From contig OZ240685.1 of the NCBI GenBank assembly GCA_965199135.1, positions 2,480,001-2,544,000 of the forward strand: a DNA stretch of 64,000 nucleotides, read 5' to 3'. This document shows positions 25,695 through 35,268 of this stretch, piece after piece (the stretch's first letter is position 1; each line of letters starts with the position of its first letter). The DNA comes from EB88 sp965199135. Its GTDB lineage: Bacteria; Acidobacteriota; Terriglobia; Terriglobales; Acidobacteriaceae. The position numbers were made by a program, and so were the translations under genes. A model generated the notes under the pieces. The model saw only the letters and a program-made list of their open reading frames with translations, did not search any database and was not told the DNA's origin.

Positions 25695-27497
25695 CTAGTT
25701 TTGCTTTGCGCCGAGTTCACCCCAGCGTTCGTACAAACGATCCACCGATTCCTGCGCAGCATCGGCCTCGGCCATCGCTGCGTGTAGCTGGTCCGCGTGC
25801 ACCGCAACGATGGGATCATGCAGCATCGCCTGCTTCTCTGCAACCACAGCCTCGGCTTCCTCGATCCGCTGCTCGATCGTCTCCCACTCACGCTGCTCCA
25901 TGTAGGAGAGCTTTTTCTTCCTGCCGCCGCCACCATTTGGGGCCGGCGAAGCGCCACCGCCTGCTGCCGGCGTTTCTTTGCGAGTCCGGCTCGCGCGCTG
26001 CCACTCTTCCCACTGCGGGTAGTCGGCGAACGACGCCGCGCCACCCAGGCCGTCGAGCCCAAGCACCACGTTCGAGATGCGATCCAGCATGTAGCGGTCG
26101 TGCGTGACGAGCATCAGCGCGCCAGGGTACTCGAGCAGCGCTTCTTCCAGGATTTCCAGCGTGGGGATGTCAAGATCGTTTGTCGGCTCGTCCAGCATCA
26201 GGAGGTCAGCCGGCTCGAGCATCAGTCGCGCGATCAACACGCGTGCCCGCTCGCCACCCGAGAGCCTCTCGACCGGCTGGTTCAGCTGTTCGCCGGTAAA
26301 CAGGAACCGCGAGGCCCAGCTCGCCACGTGCAACACCGCGCCGTTGTAGACCACGGAGTCCGAGTGCGGAGCGAGCGCGCGCCGCAGCGTCTGCGTGCCC
26401 TCGATTTCGCGATTCTGCTCGAAATACACCACGCGCAGTGCGCTCGCCCGTTCGATCGTGCCGCCCTGCGGCTCCAGTTGGCCGCTCACCAGCTTCAGCA
26501 GCGTCGTCTTGCCCGATCCATTGGGTCCGACCACGCCGACCCGCATACCCGCAGTGACGGCGAAGCTCAGGTCCTTGAAGAGCGTCCGTCCATCATAGCC
26601 ATAGGTCAGGTCCTCGATAACGGCCAGCCGCTTGGTCTTGCGGTCGCTCGCTGAAAAATCGATGCCGGCCACGCCGCCCGACGCGCGCTGTTTCATCCCG
26701 CTGAGCTCGCCGATCAGCTCATTCGCACTATCGATCCGCGCCTTGCTCTTGGTGGTGCGAGCCTTGGGACCGCGGCGCAGCCACTCCGTTTCAATGCGAA
26801 CCCGGTTCTCAAGCGCCTCCTGGCGCTTGCCCTCGGCGGCCAGGTACTCGGACTTCTTCTCCAGAAACGTGCTGTACGCGCCTGAGAAAATCAGCATGCC
26901 ATCGGGGTACGCCTTGCTCAGCTCGGCTGTTTCGTTTGCAATGCCCTCGAGGAAGTAGCGATCATGCGAGACCACGATCGATGCAAAGCTCGCCGTGCGC
27001 AGCATCTCTTCGAGCCACGAGATCCCCGCAAGATCGAGGTGGTTCGTCGGCTCATCGAGCAACAGGATGTCCGGCTGCTGGATCGCGGCCTCGACGATTG
27101 CCAACCGCTTGCGCCAGCCCCCGGAGTATGCCGCGGCCTCGTCATCGAGCGAAGCAAATCCCGCGCGGCCAAACGCCTCGCGAATACGGCCTTCGCGCTC
27201 CGCCTCCCCGACGCCCGCTGTGATCAGCGCAGCCTCAAGCACCGAGCGCACCGTCGCGCCGGCAGGGAACGCCGACTCCTGCGCGATGTAAGTCACACGC
27301 GCCCGCTTCCGCAGGCTTACCTCGCCTGAATCCGGCGGGATCTCGCCGGACAGGATCTTCAAAAAAGTCGACTTACCCGCGCCATTCGGTCCAATCAGGG
27401 CAATGCGATCGCCATCGTTGATGGTCAGCGAGATGTCACGAAACAGCGGCTGCGCGCCGAATCTCTTGGTGATGCTTTGCGCGTTCAGAATCAGCAA
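25695..27497 (-). CDS. uup: ABC-F ATPase, Uup-like
   Basis: 600 aa, TTG start with AGGAG eight bases upstream. Two ABC domains without membrane segments: Walker A GPNGAGKST and GPNGSGKTT; signature SGGWRKRLA (variant) and SGGERARVL; Walker B LLLDEPTNHLD and LMLDEPTNDLD; linker with REx-type ABC-F signature and Lys/Arg-rich arm. A C-terminal charged coiled coil (about 520-595) marks the Uup subgroup, which binds ribosomes or branched DNA. The symbol is by subgroup resemblance. Confidence 0.85.
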   Translation of the reverse strand: MLILNAQSITKRFGAQPLFRDISLTINDGDRIALIGPNGAGKSTFLKILSGEIPPDSGEVSLRKRARVTYIAQESAFPAGATVRSVLEAALITAGVGEAEREGRIREAFGRAGFASLDDEAAAYSGGWRKRLAIVEAAIQQPDILLLDEPTNHLDLAGISWLEEMLRTASFASIVVSHDRYFLEGIANETAELSKAYPDGMLIFSGAYSTFLEKKSEYLAAEGKRQEALENRVRIETEWLRRGPKARTTKSKARIDSANELIGELSGMKQRASGGVAGIDFSASDRKTKRLAVIEDLTYGYDGRTLFKDLSFAVTAGMRVGVVGPNGSGKTTLLKLVSGQLEPQGGTIERASALRVVYFEQNREIEGTQTLRRALAPHSDSVVYNGAVLHVASWASRFLFTGEQLNQPVERLSGGERARVLIARLMLEPADLLMLDEPTNDLDIPTLEILEEALLEYPGALMLVTHDRYMLDRISNVVLGLDGLGGAASFADYPQWEEWQRASRTRKETPAAGGGASPAPNGGGGRKKKLSYMEQREWETIEQRIEEAEAVVAEKQAMLHDPIVAVHADQLHAAMAEADAAQESVDRLYERWGELGAKQN

Positions 27498-27521
27498 ATC
27501 AGACTTTCTCCTGTGCAGCTA

Positions 27522-27556
27522 CCGCTCATCCTCCGCTTGCGCTTAGGATGAGCCGG
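27522..27556. other. Inverted repeat between two ABC-F genes
   Basis: CCGCTCATCCT and AGGATGAGCCGG can form an 10-11 bp stem around a 12-base loop. Neither side carries a T-run, so it is not a standard terminator; it may attenuate or protect the mRNA. Confidence 0.5.
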
Positions 27557-27619
27557 TCATGTAGGGGAGTTCGCCTGCTCCGCGGCAGCAGCACTCCCCG
27601 GAAAAAACCTCGATCGCCG

Positions 27620-29227
27620 CTACCTCGCCGCGATACTCTCGGCCTCCGCAATCTCCGAGTACGGTCCCTTGTGATCATCGATGGCCCCATGCTCGAACCG
27701 CCAGATCCGCGTTCCCACTTCATCAATCAGATCGCGGTCATGCGTCACCAGCAGCACCGTCCCCTCGTACTTCTGCAGCGAGACATTCAGCGCGTTGATG
27801 GATTCAAGATCCAGGTGGTTTGTCGGCTCGTCCAGAATCAGGACGTTCGGCTTCTGCAGCATGAGTTTGCAGAAGAGAAGCCGCGCCGCCTCGCCGCCCG
27901 AGAGCGCACTCGTCTTCTTCAGACCTTCTTCTCCCGAGAACAACATCTGCCCCAGCAGCCCGCGGATCTCTTCCTTGGTCTTCTTGGTGTCCCACTTGTA
28001 CAGCCACTCGAACACGGTCGTGCCATGCTCGATCGCGCCCGTGTGGTCCTGCGGAAAGTAGCCGATCTGCGCCTCGTGTCCCCACTTCACCACGCCGCTG
28101 TCTGCCTGGAAGGTCGGCTCAAGCTCCGGCATGCCGGCAAGCAGCGACTTCAGGAGCGTGGTCTTGCCCTGGCCGTTGCGGCCCATCAGGCAGACCTTTT
28201 CGCCACGCATCACCGTTGCTGAGAAGTTCTGGATCACCTTCTCGTCGCCGTACGTCTTCGCAAGAGCTTCAATCTCAATCGTCTGCTTGCCTGAGGGGCG
28301 ATTCTGGTCAAAGCGAATGAAGGGGCGCGAGATGTTCGACCGCGCCAGCTCGCTGGTCTGCAGCCGCTCCACTTCCTTTTTGCGGCTCGTCACCTGGCTC
28401 GAACGCGTACCTGCGCCGAACCGAGCAATGAAGTCGTTCAACTGCGAGATCTTCTTCTCGCGCTGCTCATTCTGGCTCTCCAGCGTCGACCGTACCTGCG
28501 TCTTCGCGACCACCATGTCGTCATACCCGCCCGGGTACAGGATGATCGTCTGGTAATCGATGTCCGCAATGTGCGTGCATACTGCGTTCAGGAAGTGCCG
28601 GTCATGCGAGATCGTGATCAGCGTGCCTTCAAACTTCAGCAGAAACTCCTGCAGCCATTGCACCGACTCCAGATCCAGGTAGTTCGTCGGCTCGTCCAGA
28701 AGCAGCGCCTGCGGATTGCCGAACAAGGCCTGCGCGAGCAGCACGCGTACCTTTTCGCCGCCCTGCAGCTCGCCCATCCGGCGCTCGTGCAGCTCATCCT
28801 CAATATCGAGGCCCTGCAACAGCACCGCTGCATCACTCTCCGCCGTGTAGCCGTCTTCTTCGCCGACGATGCCTTCAAGCTCGCCCAGGCGCATGCCATC
28901 TTCGTCCGTCAGCTCGGCTTTCTCGTAGATCCGGTCCCGCTCTTCAAGCGCCGCCCATAGGCCCTTGTTGCCCATGATGACGGTATCAATTACGCGAAAT
29001 GAGTCAAATGCGTACTGATCCTGGCGCAGCACGCCGAACTTGCGCGGCCGCACCACTGAGCCTTTTTGCGCATCGAGCTCGCCTGTCAGGACCTTCATAA
29101 AGGTTGACTTGCCGGCGCCGTTCGGCCCGGTCAGGCCGTAGCGCCGGCCAGTAATAAAGGAGATGGATACATCATCGAACAGGATCTTTGCGCCGTAGCG
29201 CATGGACACACCGGAAACAGAAATCAT
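27620..29227 (-). CDS. ABC-F ATPase, YbiT-like
   Basis: 535 aa. Tandem ABC domains (GPNGAGKST with LDEPTNYLD; GRNGQGKTT with LDEPTNHLD; signatures LQGGEKVRV and LSGGEAARL). A long inter-domain linker, RGEKVCLMG entry to domain 2 and absence of a C-terminal coiled coil fit the YbiT subgroup of translation-associated ABC-F proteins. No transmembrane segments. It precedes the Uup-like gene on the same strand with a 122-base gap, so the window holds two different ABC-F paralogues side by side. Confidence 0.85.
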   Translation of the reverse strand: MISVSGVSMRYGAKILFDDVSISFITGRRYGLTGPNGAGKSTFMKVLTGELDAQKGSVVRPRKFGVLRQDQYAFDSFRVIDTVIMGNKGLWAALEERDRIYEKAELTDEDGMRLGELEGIVGEEDGYTAESDAAVLLQGLDIEDELHERRMGELQGGEKVRVLLAQALFGNPQALLLDEPTNYLDLESVQWLQEFLLKFEGTLITISHDRHFLNAVCTHIADIDYQTIILYPGGYDDMVVAKTQVRSTLESQNEQREKKISQLNDFIARFGAGTRSSQVTSRKKEVERLQTSELARSNISRPFIRFDQNRPSGKQTIEIEALAKTYGDEKVIQNFSATVMRGEKVCLMGRNGQGKTTLLKSLLAGMPELEPTFQADSGVVKWGHEAQIGYFPQDHTGAIEHGTTVFEWLYKWDTKKTKEEIRGLLGQMLFSGEEGLKKTSALSGGEAARLLFCKLMLQKPNVLILDEPTNHLDLESINALNVSLQKYEGTVLLVTHDRDLIDEVGTRIWRFEHGAIDDHKGPYSEIAEAESIAAR

Positions 29228-29388
29228 CGCGGACTCTCAAGAGGGCACCGTGCGGGGCTGGGATCGCCCGGCGCACGCGTGCCAGAAGTTGTAGGGAAGA
29301 CGAGGGGTCGGCAGCACCCGCCCTTACTCCATGCTACTAGAGATTGTCGAGCGGCAACTTCAAAGGGGAGACAGAGACGCAGCAGCCC

Positions 29389-30948
29389 TTAGCTCCCAGG
29401 CGCTACGCAGCGGAAGCTTCCTGCCACGTTCGTGTCCCCCGAGCCATTCCACTTCGCGACTTGCGGATAGGGGCAGAGCGGACGCGTCATCTCGACCTTG
29501 CCGCCGGCGGACCACTTGGTGGTCACAATCTCGCCCGGCACCTTGCCGGCCTCAACCCACTGCTCGAGCGCCGTGAAGGCTCCATACTTGTCCGGGCCCG
29601 AGTCCGGGATTCCCAGCTGCCCAAAAGAACTCGGTCCCGGGCCGCCTGCACAATGCTCCATCCCGGGAACCATGTACAGGTGTACGAAGCCCGCGGCTTT
29701 CTGGGCGCCGACGGCCTTCTGCACCGCGCCGTAGTAGCCGATCGTGTTCAGGGGCGAGATCGCCGGGTCCTCCCAGCCGTGATAGAGGATCAGCTTGCCC
29801 CCGTGCGCGGCAAACCGGCTCAGGTCCGGGTCCGTCGCATTCAGCACGGCGGCGAGCTTGGCGTCCGCTGCCTTCGCCGACGCGTCGACATCCGCAGTCA
29901 GGCCGTTCCACGAAGGGTCATCGAGAACCATGTAACGGAAGAAGTTCTGCGTGTAGTTGCTCATGCCGGGCGCTGAGCCGATCGCCCAGGCCTTCCAGCT
30001 GCTTTCATCCCCGGGCATCAGGCCCGGCGCGATCATCCTGCCGTCCGAGTACTGGCCCCCGCTGTACAGCTTCCTGAGGGCCGTGACCTGCGGCGCACTC
30101 AGGCAGTCGAGCGAGTCCTCCCCACCCTTGCACAGCAACACATCGGGATCGAAGTGGCAGGTGCGGGGATCGTTCAGAATCCCGTCCTTTACCCCATCTG
30201 CCGCATCGCACTGCGCCAGCACGGCCTTTGTGATCGCAGGCAGCTTCATCGACGAGATATACGCCGCGGGGTTGCCGTCGAGCGTCTTGCCGACATCGAC
30301 CCCGGAACTCACCAGGTGGGTCCAGTCGTTCGCTGGCGCTCCGGCCAGGATCCCGTCAAAGTCGTCCGGAAAGCGCTGGGCTTCGATCAGCGCCTCGCGG
30401 CCGCCATCCGAACAGCCGTCAAAGAAGCTCTTCTTCGCCGCGCTGTCGTAGAACTGTTTCACGACCGCTTTCGCGTCCACCGTGGTCAGGTGCAGCCCGC
30501 GGTAGGCAAAGTCCTTGATCTTTTCGGGGTGCTTATACGCCCAGCTTGCGTCTTCGGCTTCCGCCTGGTGCCCGGTATCGGTGCCCGCCGTGGCATAGCC
30601 GCGACCCAGGTTGCCCGCCATCTGCTCGTAGTAGAGGGACCCTGCAAAGCCGCCATTTCCGACACTGAGGAGCTTGCCATTCCAGCCGGAGGCCGGCAGC
30701 CAGACCTCGAAGCGAATGCGCGAATCCGCGGTGGGGTGCAGCATCCCTGTCACGCGGCAGAATGCCGGCAGGCCGGAAAGCCCATGTCCATAGGGGGGCG
30801 TGAGGGAGCCCCCTGTGACCTCGGTCGCCGACTGGATCGTCGTGTCCGGAAGCGCGAGCGTGGCAAGGGAACCGCAATCCGCTGCGTGGGCCATACGCGG
30901 CAGAGCAGCAAGGGCGAGCACAGCGAGGGAGCACAGAAGGGGTCGCAT
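29389..30948 (-). CDS. Tannase/feruloyl-esterase family hydrolase, secreted
   Basis: 519 aa from ATG 30948 (the longer frame upstream lacks a start with a signal peptide). Signal peptide MRPLLCSLAVLALAALPRMAHA. Family motifs: FCRVTGMLHP, FEVWLPASGWNGKLLSVGNGG, the nucleophile elbow GCSDGGREAL with Ser, then DPDLSRFAAHGGKLILYHGW with the expected Asp nearby, and MEHCAGGPG with the catalytic His and the Cys that forms the conserved disulfide. Hydrolyses ester links of plant phenolics (galloyl or feruloyl esters); exact substrate unknown. Fits a soil heterotroph. Confidence 0.88.
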   Translation of the reverse strand: MRPLLCSLAVLALAALPRMAHAADCGSLATLALPDTTIQSATEVTGGSLTPPYGHGLSGLPAFCRVTGMLHPTADSRIRFEVWLPASGWNGKLLSVGNGGFAGSLYYEQMAGNLGRGYATAGTDTGHQAEAEDASWAYKHPEKIKDFAYRGLHLTTVDAKAVVKQFYDSAAKKSFFDGCSDGGREALIEAQRFPDDFDGILAGAPANDWTHLVSSGVDVGKTLDGNPAAYISSMKLPAITKAVLAQCDAADGVKDGILNDPRTCHFDPDVLLCKGGEDSLDCLSAPQVTALRKLYSGGQYSDGRMIAPGLMPGDESSWKAWAIGSAPGMSNYTQNFFRYMVLDDPSWNGLTADVDASAKAADAKLAAVLNATDPDLSRFAAHGGKLILYHGWEDPAISPLNTIGYYGAVQKAVGAQKAAGFVHLYMVPGMEHCAGGPGPSSFGQLGIPDSGPDKYGAFTALEQWVEAGKVPGEIVTTKWSAGGKVEMTRPLCPYPQVAKWNGSGDTNVAGSFRCVAPGS

Positions 30949-31152
30949 CGTCGGTGCGAGTCTAGCACTTGCCCCTGACTGCAGGTGCGAGAAGAAGCCG
31001 AGGCCACAAGGAAGAGCGGGTGCCCTGTGCCCGGCGTTCCGAAGCGCGGGCTGCTCCCCGCCGAAGATCGCCCGATGCAATGCGCGCGCGGCTTCCACCC
31101 CACAGGCATCTCAGACGCGAGATGTGGCGCACGCCGGTGTTCCCGAGGACGC

Positions 31153-33060
31153 CTAGAAGACGTGCGAGACGATCACGTTGGTTGCAAACGCCGCCGCATA
31201 GGCCAGCAGGCTCATGTACAGGAACTGGATCGCAGGCCAGCCCCAGCTGTTGGTCTCCCGCCGAACCACTGCGAGCGTCGAGGCACACTGCATCGCGAAG
31301 GCGAAAAAGACCACCAGCGCCATCGCTCCGCCGAGCGTGAGGTCATGGCGGAGCGCCTGCTGTAGCCCGAGCGACTGGGTCGCAGGGTCTGAACCGTACA
31401 GAGTCCCAAGTGTGCCGACGATAACCTCACGCGCAATGATCGAGGAGAGCAGCCCGATGCCAATCTTCCAGTTGAACCCGAGGGGTCGGATCACCGGCTC
31501 GATCCACTGCCCGACGCGACCCACGATCGAGTGCGCCAGCTCCGGGAACTGGCCTCCATGCAGCGGAATGTGGCTCAGCACCCAGAGCGCCACCGTGACC
31601 ATCAGGATGATCGTGCCGGCCTGCTTCAGAAACACGCCGCCCCGGTCATACAGTCGCAGGCCAAGGCCGCGCAGCGTCGGAACACGGTACTGCGGCAGCT
31701 CCAGGATGAATGGCGCCGAGGAGGCCTTCAACACCGACGACTTCAACAGCCGCGCCGTGAACAGCGCCGCCAGGAAGCCAAGCACATACAGTCCAAGCAT
31801 CACGGCCGCCTGCAGCCCGAACAGGGAACCCAGGATCGGCTTGTTTGGCACAAACGCAGCGATCATCAGAAGGTAAACCGGCAGGCGAGCCGAGCAGGTC
31901 ATGAACGGCGCCACCAGGATCGTCGCGAAGCGGTCGCGCTTGTTCTCGATCGTGCGCGTGGCCATGATTGCCGGCACCGCGCAGGCATACGCCGAGAGAA
32001 GCGGAATAAACGCCTTGCCGTTCAACCCGATCACCCGCATCACACGATCCGCGATCAGCGCCGCGCGAGCCAGGTATCCGGTGTCCTCAAGAACGCCGAT
32101 AAAGAGAAACAGGAGCAGAATCTGCGGGAGGAAGATCAGCACCGAGGCCACACCGCGCCAGATGCCATCGATCAGGAGCGATTCGAGCCATGCCGGGTGA
32201 ATGAACTTGCCGATCATGTCGCCGAGCGCATTCAGCCCGTTCTGCGACCAGTCGCTGAACGGCAGTCCGACCGAAAAGACCACCTGGAAGACTGCGATCA
32301 CCACCACGAGGAACATCAGCGGGCCGGTGACCCGCCCCAGCAGGAAATTGTCGAGCTTGCGCGTCCACTCGGGCGAAAGCGGCGCCTTGTAGCGTGTCCG
32401 GGTGCTCACGCCCGTGGCCCACTGGCGATACGAGCGAGCATTTCCTAAAACCGGAAGCTCCAGCTTGGTTGGCGCGTTGTGCAATGCGTCTGCAAGCGCA
32501 TCCCGCTGGCTCAAGAAACGGGGGATGGATTCGATCCCGATGCCGCGCGTTCCGCTGATCTTCGCAACCGGCACGCCCAGTTCGCGGGCCAGCGCGAGGG
32601 TATCCACTTCGCCGCCACGGGTCTCCATCAGGTCGCTCATGTTGAGCAGCACTATTGTCGGCAGCTTCAACGCGAGGATCGGCGCAGCCAGCATCAGCTG
32701 CCGCTGCAGGTGCAGGGAATCGAGCACCAGCAGGACTGCGTCGACCTGCGGCGAACCAGGCATTGTGCCCTTCAGAACATCCACTGCGACCCGCGCATCT
32801 TCTGAGTAGCTGTCGAGCGAATAGATCCCAGGCAGATCGATCAGCGTCAGGTCCGGTCGCTGGATCCCGTTCATCTTGCCGTAGCGCTGCTCCACCGTGA
32901 CGCCCGGATAGTTCGCGACCTTCTGCCGCAGGCCGGTGAGCCGATTGAACAGAGTGCTCTTCCCCGAGTTCGGCGGACCCACCAGCGCGACCGTGCGCAC
33001 ATGGCCAGCGATGCGTGGTCCGGTGGCGAGATCGACAACCGCTGGTGCATGACAACTCAT
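31153..33060 (-). CDS. feoB: Ferrous iron transport protein B
   Basis: 635 aa. The N-terminal G domain has G1 GPPNSGKS (28-35), NYPGVTVE (G2 region), DLPGIYSL (G3) and NMSD (G4). The C-terminal part has two Gate domains and about nine hydrophobic segments. GTP-gated Fe(II) uptake at the inner membrane. ATG overlaps the feoA stop (ATGA). Shorter than the roughly 770-residue E. coli protein but normal for many bacteria. No feoC seen. Confidence 0.95.
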   Translation of the reverse strand: MSCHAPAVVDLATGPRIAGHVRTVALVGPPNSGKSTLFNRLTGLRQKVANYPGVTVEQRYGKMNGIQRPDLTLIDLPGIYSLDSYSEDARVAVDVLKGTMPGSPQVDAVLLVLDSLHLQRQLMLAAPILALKLPTIVLLNMSDLMETRGGEVDTLALARELGVPVAKISGTRGIGIESIPRFLSQRDALADALHNAPTKLELPVLGNARSYRQWATGVSTRTRYKAPLSPEWTRKLDNFLLGRVTGPLMFLVVVIAVFQVVFSVGLPFSDWSQNGLNALGDMIGKFIHPAWLESLLIDGIWRGVASVLIFLPQILLLFLFIGVLEDTGYLARAALIADRVMRVIGLNGKAFIPLLSAYACAVPAIMATRTIENKRDRFATILVAPFMTCSARLPVYLLMIAAFVPNKPILGSLFGLQAAVMLGLYVLGFLAALFTARLLKSSVLKASSAPFILELPQYRVPTLRGLGLRLYDRGGVFLKQAGTIILMVTVALWVLSHIPLHGGQFPELAHSIVGRVGQWIEPVIRPLGFNWKIGIGLLSSIIAREVIVGTLGTLYGSDPATQSLGLQQALRHDLTLGGAMALVVFFAFAMQCASTLAVVRRETNSWGWPAIQFLYMSLLAYAAAFATNVIVSHVF

Positions 33061-33329
33061 CGGGCTACCTTCATCCTGCTTGCCTCTGCCTGCGTTTCCG
33101 CAGCGAGCAGCTCCACCAGCACTCCCCGTGCTGTTTCGCGCCGGAGCGCGATCTCCATCCCGTCGATGGCGTACACCGTCGGGTCGCCCGCCGGCGCCCG
33201 CCGCACCGCAACCACCCGCGCCTCGGGCGAAAAGCCAAGGTGCATCAGGTGGTGTTCCACCGAGTCCGGAAGCCGCAGTTCGTGGATCACTGCAGGCCGG
33301 CCTACCGGAAGCTCATTAAGCGCGAGCAC
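33057..33329 (-). CDS. feoA: Ferrous iron transport protein A
   Basis: 90 aa from GTG 33329, where LALNELPVGRPAVIHEL matches the usual FeoA N-terminus and GGGGAGG lies 11 bases upstream. An in-frame ATG at 33401 is possible but has no spaced ribosome site. SH3-like fold with LMHLGFSPEARVVAVRRAP and DPTVYAIDGMEIALRRETA. Regulates FeoB. Stop overlaps the feoB start. Confidence 0.88.
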   Translation of the reverse strand: MLALNELPVGRPAVIHELRLPDSVEHHLMHLGFSPEARVVAVRRAPAGDPTVYAIDGMEIALRRETARGVLVELLAAETQAEASRMKVAR

Positions 33330-33431
33330 GTCGTGGATTTCCTCCCCCTGATCATACCCCAATAGCCGACAGGATCGGTCGGGTTTGTCGCTGGCCTGCA
33401 TCCTCCCCGGCACCCGCGCATCCGAAGTGGC

Positions 33432-33728
33432 ATGGACATTCAGGATTTCAAACAAAGCCTTGCCTCGCCCGCAGCCCCTGCAGGACTTCCCCGGCTCCTC
33501 GAAGCACTCTGGTGGGATAGCAAGGGAGATTGGGAGCGCGCCCATGGCCTGGCGCAGGATGTCCCAAACAGGGACGGTGCCTGGGTGCATGCGCTTCTGC
33601 ATCGCGAGGAGGGAGACCAGGGCAATGCTGCCTACTGGTACCGCCAGGCCGGACGCCCTGTCTGCCGCGAGTCGCTCGCAGAAGAGCGCGACCAGCTCAT
33701 CGCCTTCTTCCTCGAGAAAGCGAGTTAA
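33432..33728 (+). CDS. Small conserved protein of unknown function
   Basis: 98 aa, cytoplasmic, helical, with Trp-rich motifs (LEALWWDSKGDWERAH, DGAWVHALLHREEGD, AAYWYRQAGRP). The pattern recurs in short hypothetical proteins of Proteobacteria and Acidobacteriota that resemble a half-TPR. It is oriented against feoA and followed by a hairpin terminator. Confidence 0.7.
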   Translation: MDIQDFKQSLASPAAPAGLPRLLEALWWDSKGDWERAHGLAQDVPNRDGAWVHALLHREEGDQGNAAYWYRQAGRPVCRESLAEERDQLIAFFLEKAS

Positions 33729-33744
33729 ACTCCGCCCATAGCAA

Positions 33745-33765
33745 AGCCGCCCGATGGAGGCGGCT
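33745..33765. terminator. Hairpin between convergent genes
   Basis: AGCCGCC and GGCGGCT form a 7 bp stem with a 7-base loop. T-runs are poor on both sides, but it sits exactly between the convergent stops at 33728 and 33788. Confidence 0.6.
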
Positions 33766-33787
33766 CTGGGGAGGAAAGGGAAGCAGC

Positions 33788-34141
33788 TTACTTCGCAGCA
33801 GTGAAGGCGGAAACGGCAGTGGCTTCGTCGTCCTTCACGTCGAATACGGTGTACAGCTTGGTGATCTGCAGGAGGTCGTGGACCTTCTTGGTCAGGTTCA
33901 GCAGCTTGAGTTCGCCGCCTGCGTTCTTCACGGTGGTGTAGGCGCTGACCAGCTCGCCCAGGCCGGAGCTATCGATGTAGTTCACGTCGCCCAGGTTCAG
34001 CAGGATGTGCTTCTGGCCCTTGGCCACGAGCTCCTTGATGGAATCGCGCAGCTGAACCGAGCCCTCGCCAAGAACAATGCGGCCGCTCAGGTCGAGAATG
34101 GTGACGCCATCTACCTGGCGCGTCTGGAGCTTCATGCTCAT
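33788..34141 (-). CDS. STAS-domain anti-sigma factor antagonist
   Basis: 117 aa. STAS fold with the conserved phosphorylation loop NYIDSSGLGEL: Ser in DSSG is the expected target of the partner kinase. SpoIIAA/RsbV-like. In partner-switching systems it releases a sigma factor or response effector when dephosphorylated. ATG overlaps the stop of the upstream kinase by 4 bases. Confidence 0.9.
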   Translation of the reverse strand: MSMKLQTRQVDGVTILDLSGRIVLGEGSVQLRDSIKELVAKGQKHILLNLGDVNYIDSSGLGELVSAYTTVKNAGGELKLLNLTKKVHDLLQITKLYTVFDVKDDEATAVSAFTAAK

Positions 34142-34587
34142 ACGGTGGTTCCCCCTTGAAGGTTTGCTTGCAGTAAAGCGTTGAGGTGCTTGACCAGTGT
34201 AAGTTCGGTGCCGGGGTGCAGCTGGCGAAAGTGCACCTCGTCCATGAACGACCGGATCAGGAAGATCCCCCGTCCCGAACCCCGAAGCAGGTTTTCAGGC
34301 GCGAGAGGATCAGGCAGCGTGCTGGGGTCCAGGCCTTCGCCCTGGTCCGCGATACAGAAGATCAGGCTCTTGCCCGTGTTCTCAAAGCTCGCCGTGATCT
34401 GCTTCGATTCGTCGCCGTGGTTGCCGTGGAACACAGCGTTGGCAGCAGCCTCACGTACGGCCATGGTGATGCCGAATCGTGCATCCTCGTCGACGCCGGC
34501 CTGCTCGGCAAGCTGTTCCGCGGTCTGCTCCACGCGATCCACGCTGGCGAGCGACGAGTCAAGGGTCAACGTTATCCGGCTCCCCAT
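34138..34587 (-). CDS. Anti-sigma factor serine kinase, RsbW/SpoIIAB-like
   Basis: 149 aa from ATG 34587 (a longer open frame upstream has no family resemblance). GHKL ATPase: AVREAAANAVFHGNHG (N box), CIADQGEGLDP (G1), and GSGRGIFLIRSFMDEV (G2). Predicted to phosphorylate the STAS partner and sequester a target. The operon also lacks a sigma factor or PP2C phosphatase here, so those act from elsewhere. Confidence 0.88.
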   Translation of the reverse strand: MGSRITLTLDSSLASVDRVEQTAEQLAEQAGVDEDARFGITMAVREAAANAVFHGNHGDESKQITASFENTGKSLIFCIADQGEGLDPSTLPDPLAPENLLRGSGRGIFLIRSFMDEVHFRQLHPGTELTLVKHLNALLQANLQGGTTV

Positions 34588-34713
34588 TGTTCCGGTCAAA
34601 TGGCTCCCCCGTGTGACGGCACAAACAGCGACGCGCGAACAACTGGCGCTGTCCCGAAGTGTCACGTCTCCCAGAGGCTATGTCAAGGAGTGCGAGCGGA
34701 CGGGGCAGATGGA

Positions 34714-35202
34714 TCAGAGAAGCTTGCCCGCCGCCAGGTCGCGGATCAGCGTTCGATCTGCCGCCAGGAAGTCATACGCCGGCAGGTTGCGCAGCTGGCA
34801 CCAGCGCATTTCCTGGAAGATGTTGTTGGTCAGGTCGCCTTCAAACCGGTGCACGGCAAAAAACTGCAGATCCACCGCGCCGCCCGAGCGATAGGTATGC
34901 CGCAGGCGCACAATCCGGCTGCCGATCTCGGCCCGGATGCTGAGTTCTTCATTCAGCTCGCGGTAAAGCGCCTCCTCTGCGCTTTCCCCGGCTTCCATCT
35001 TGCCGCCAGGGAACTCCCACTTGTGCGCCATCGGCTGATCCGCACGACGCTGGCAGATCAGCACCGTATCGCCGCGAAGGATCAGCGCGGCAACCACAAA
35101 GCGAACACCCTTGGGCTCCTGCCGTGCACCCGAAGCGGGGGCGGCAGCCTCACCATTGAGGTGACGCGCCGTGCTCCCATTTTCTGTATCTCGGCAGTCC
35201 AT
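34714..35202 (-). CDS. Nudix hydrolase, MutT-like
   Basis: 162 aa. Nudix box GGKMEAGESAEEALYRELNEEL gives the GX5EX7REUXEEXGU pattern. The segment VAALILRGDTVLICQRRADQP followed by KWEFPGGK resembles MutT/8-oxo-dGTP enzymes. An N-terminal 30-residue low-complexity extension precedes the domain. Cleanses oxidised nucleotides or related diphosphates; substrate not certain. Confidence 0.85.
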   Translation of the reverse strand: MDCRDTENGSTARHLNGEAAAPASGARQEPKGVRFVVAALILRGDTVLICQRRADQPMAHKWEFPGGKMEAGESAEEALYRELNEELSIRAEIGSRIVRLRHTYRSGGAVDLQFFAVHRFEGDLTNNIFQEMRWCQLRNLPAYDFLAADRTLIRDLAAGKLL

Positions 35203-35268
35203 AGGGGCTTGGATTCACAAATGGCGCAGAAGGTCAGTTTTTCCTTGGGTTCGCCCCGGCTGGAATGT

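Noticed and set aside
29389..29440. Frameshift or truncation at the tannase C-terminus
   Set aside because: The frame ends in a normal TNVAGSFRCVAPGS-type tail with a stop and the catalytic residues are complete.
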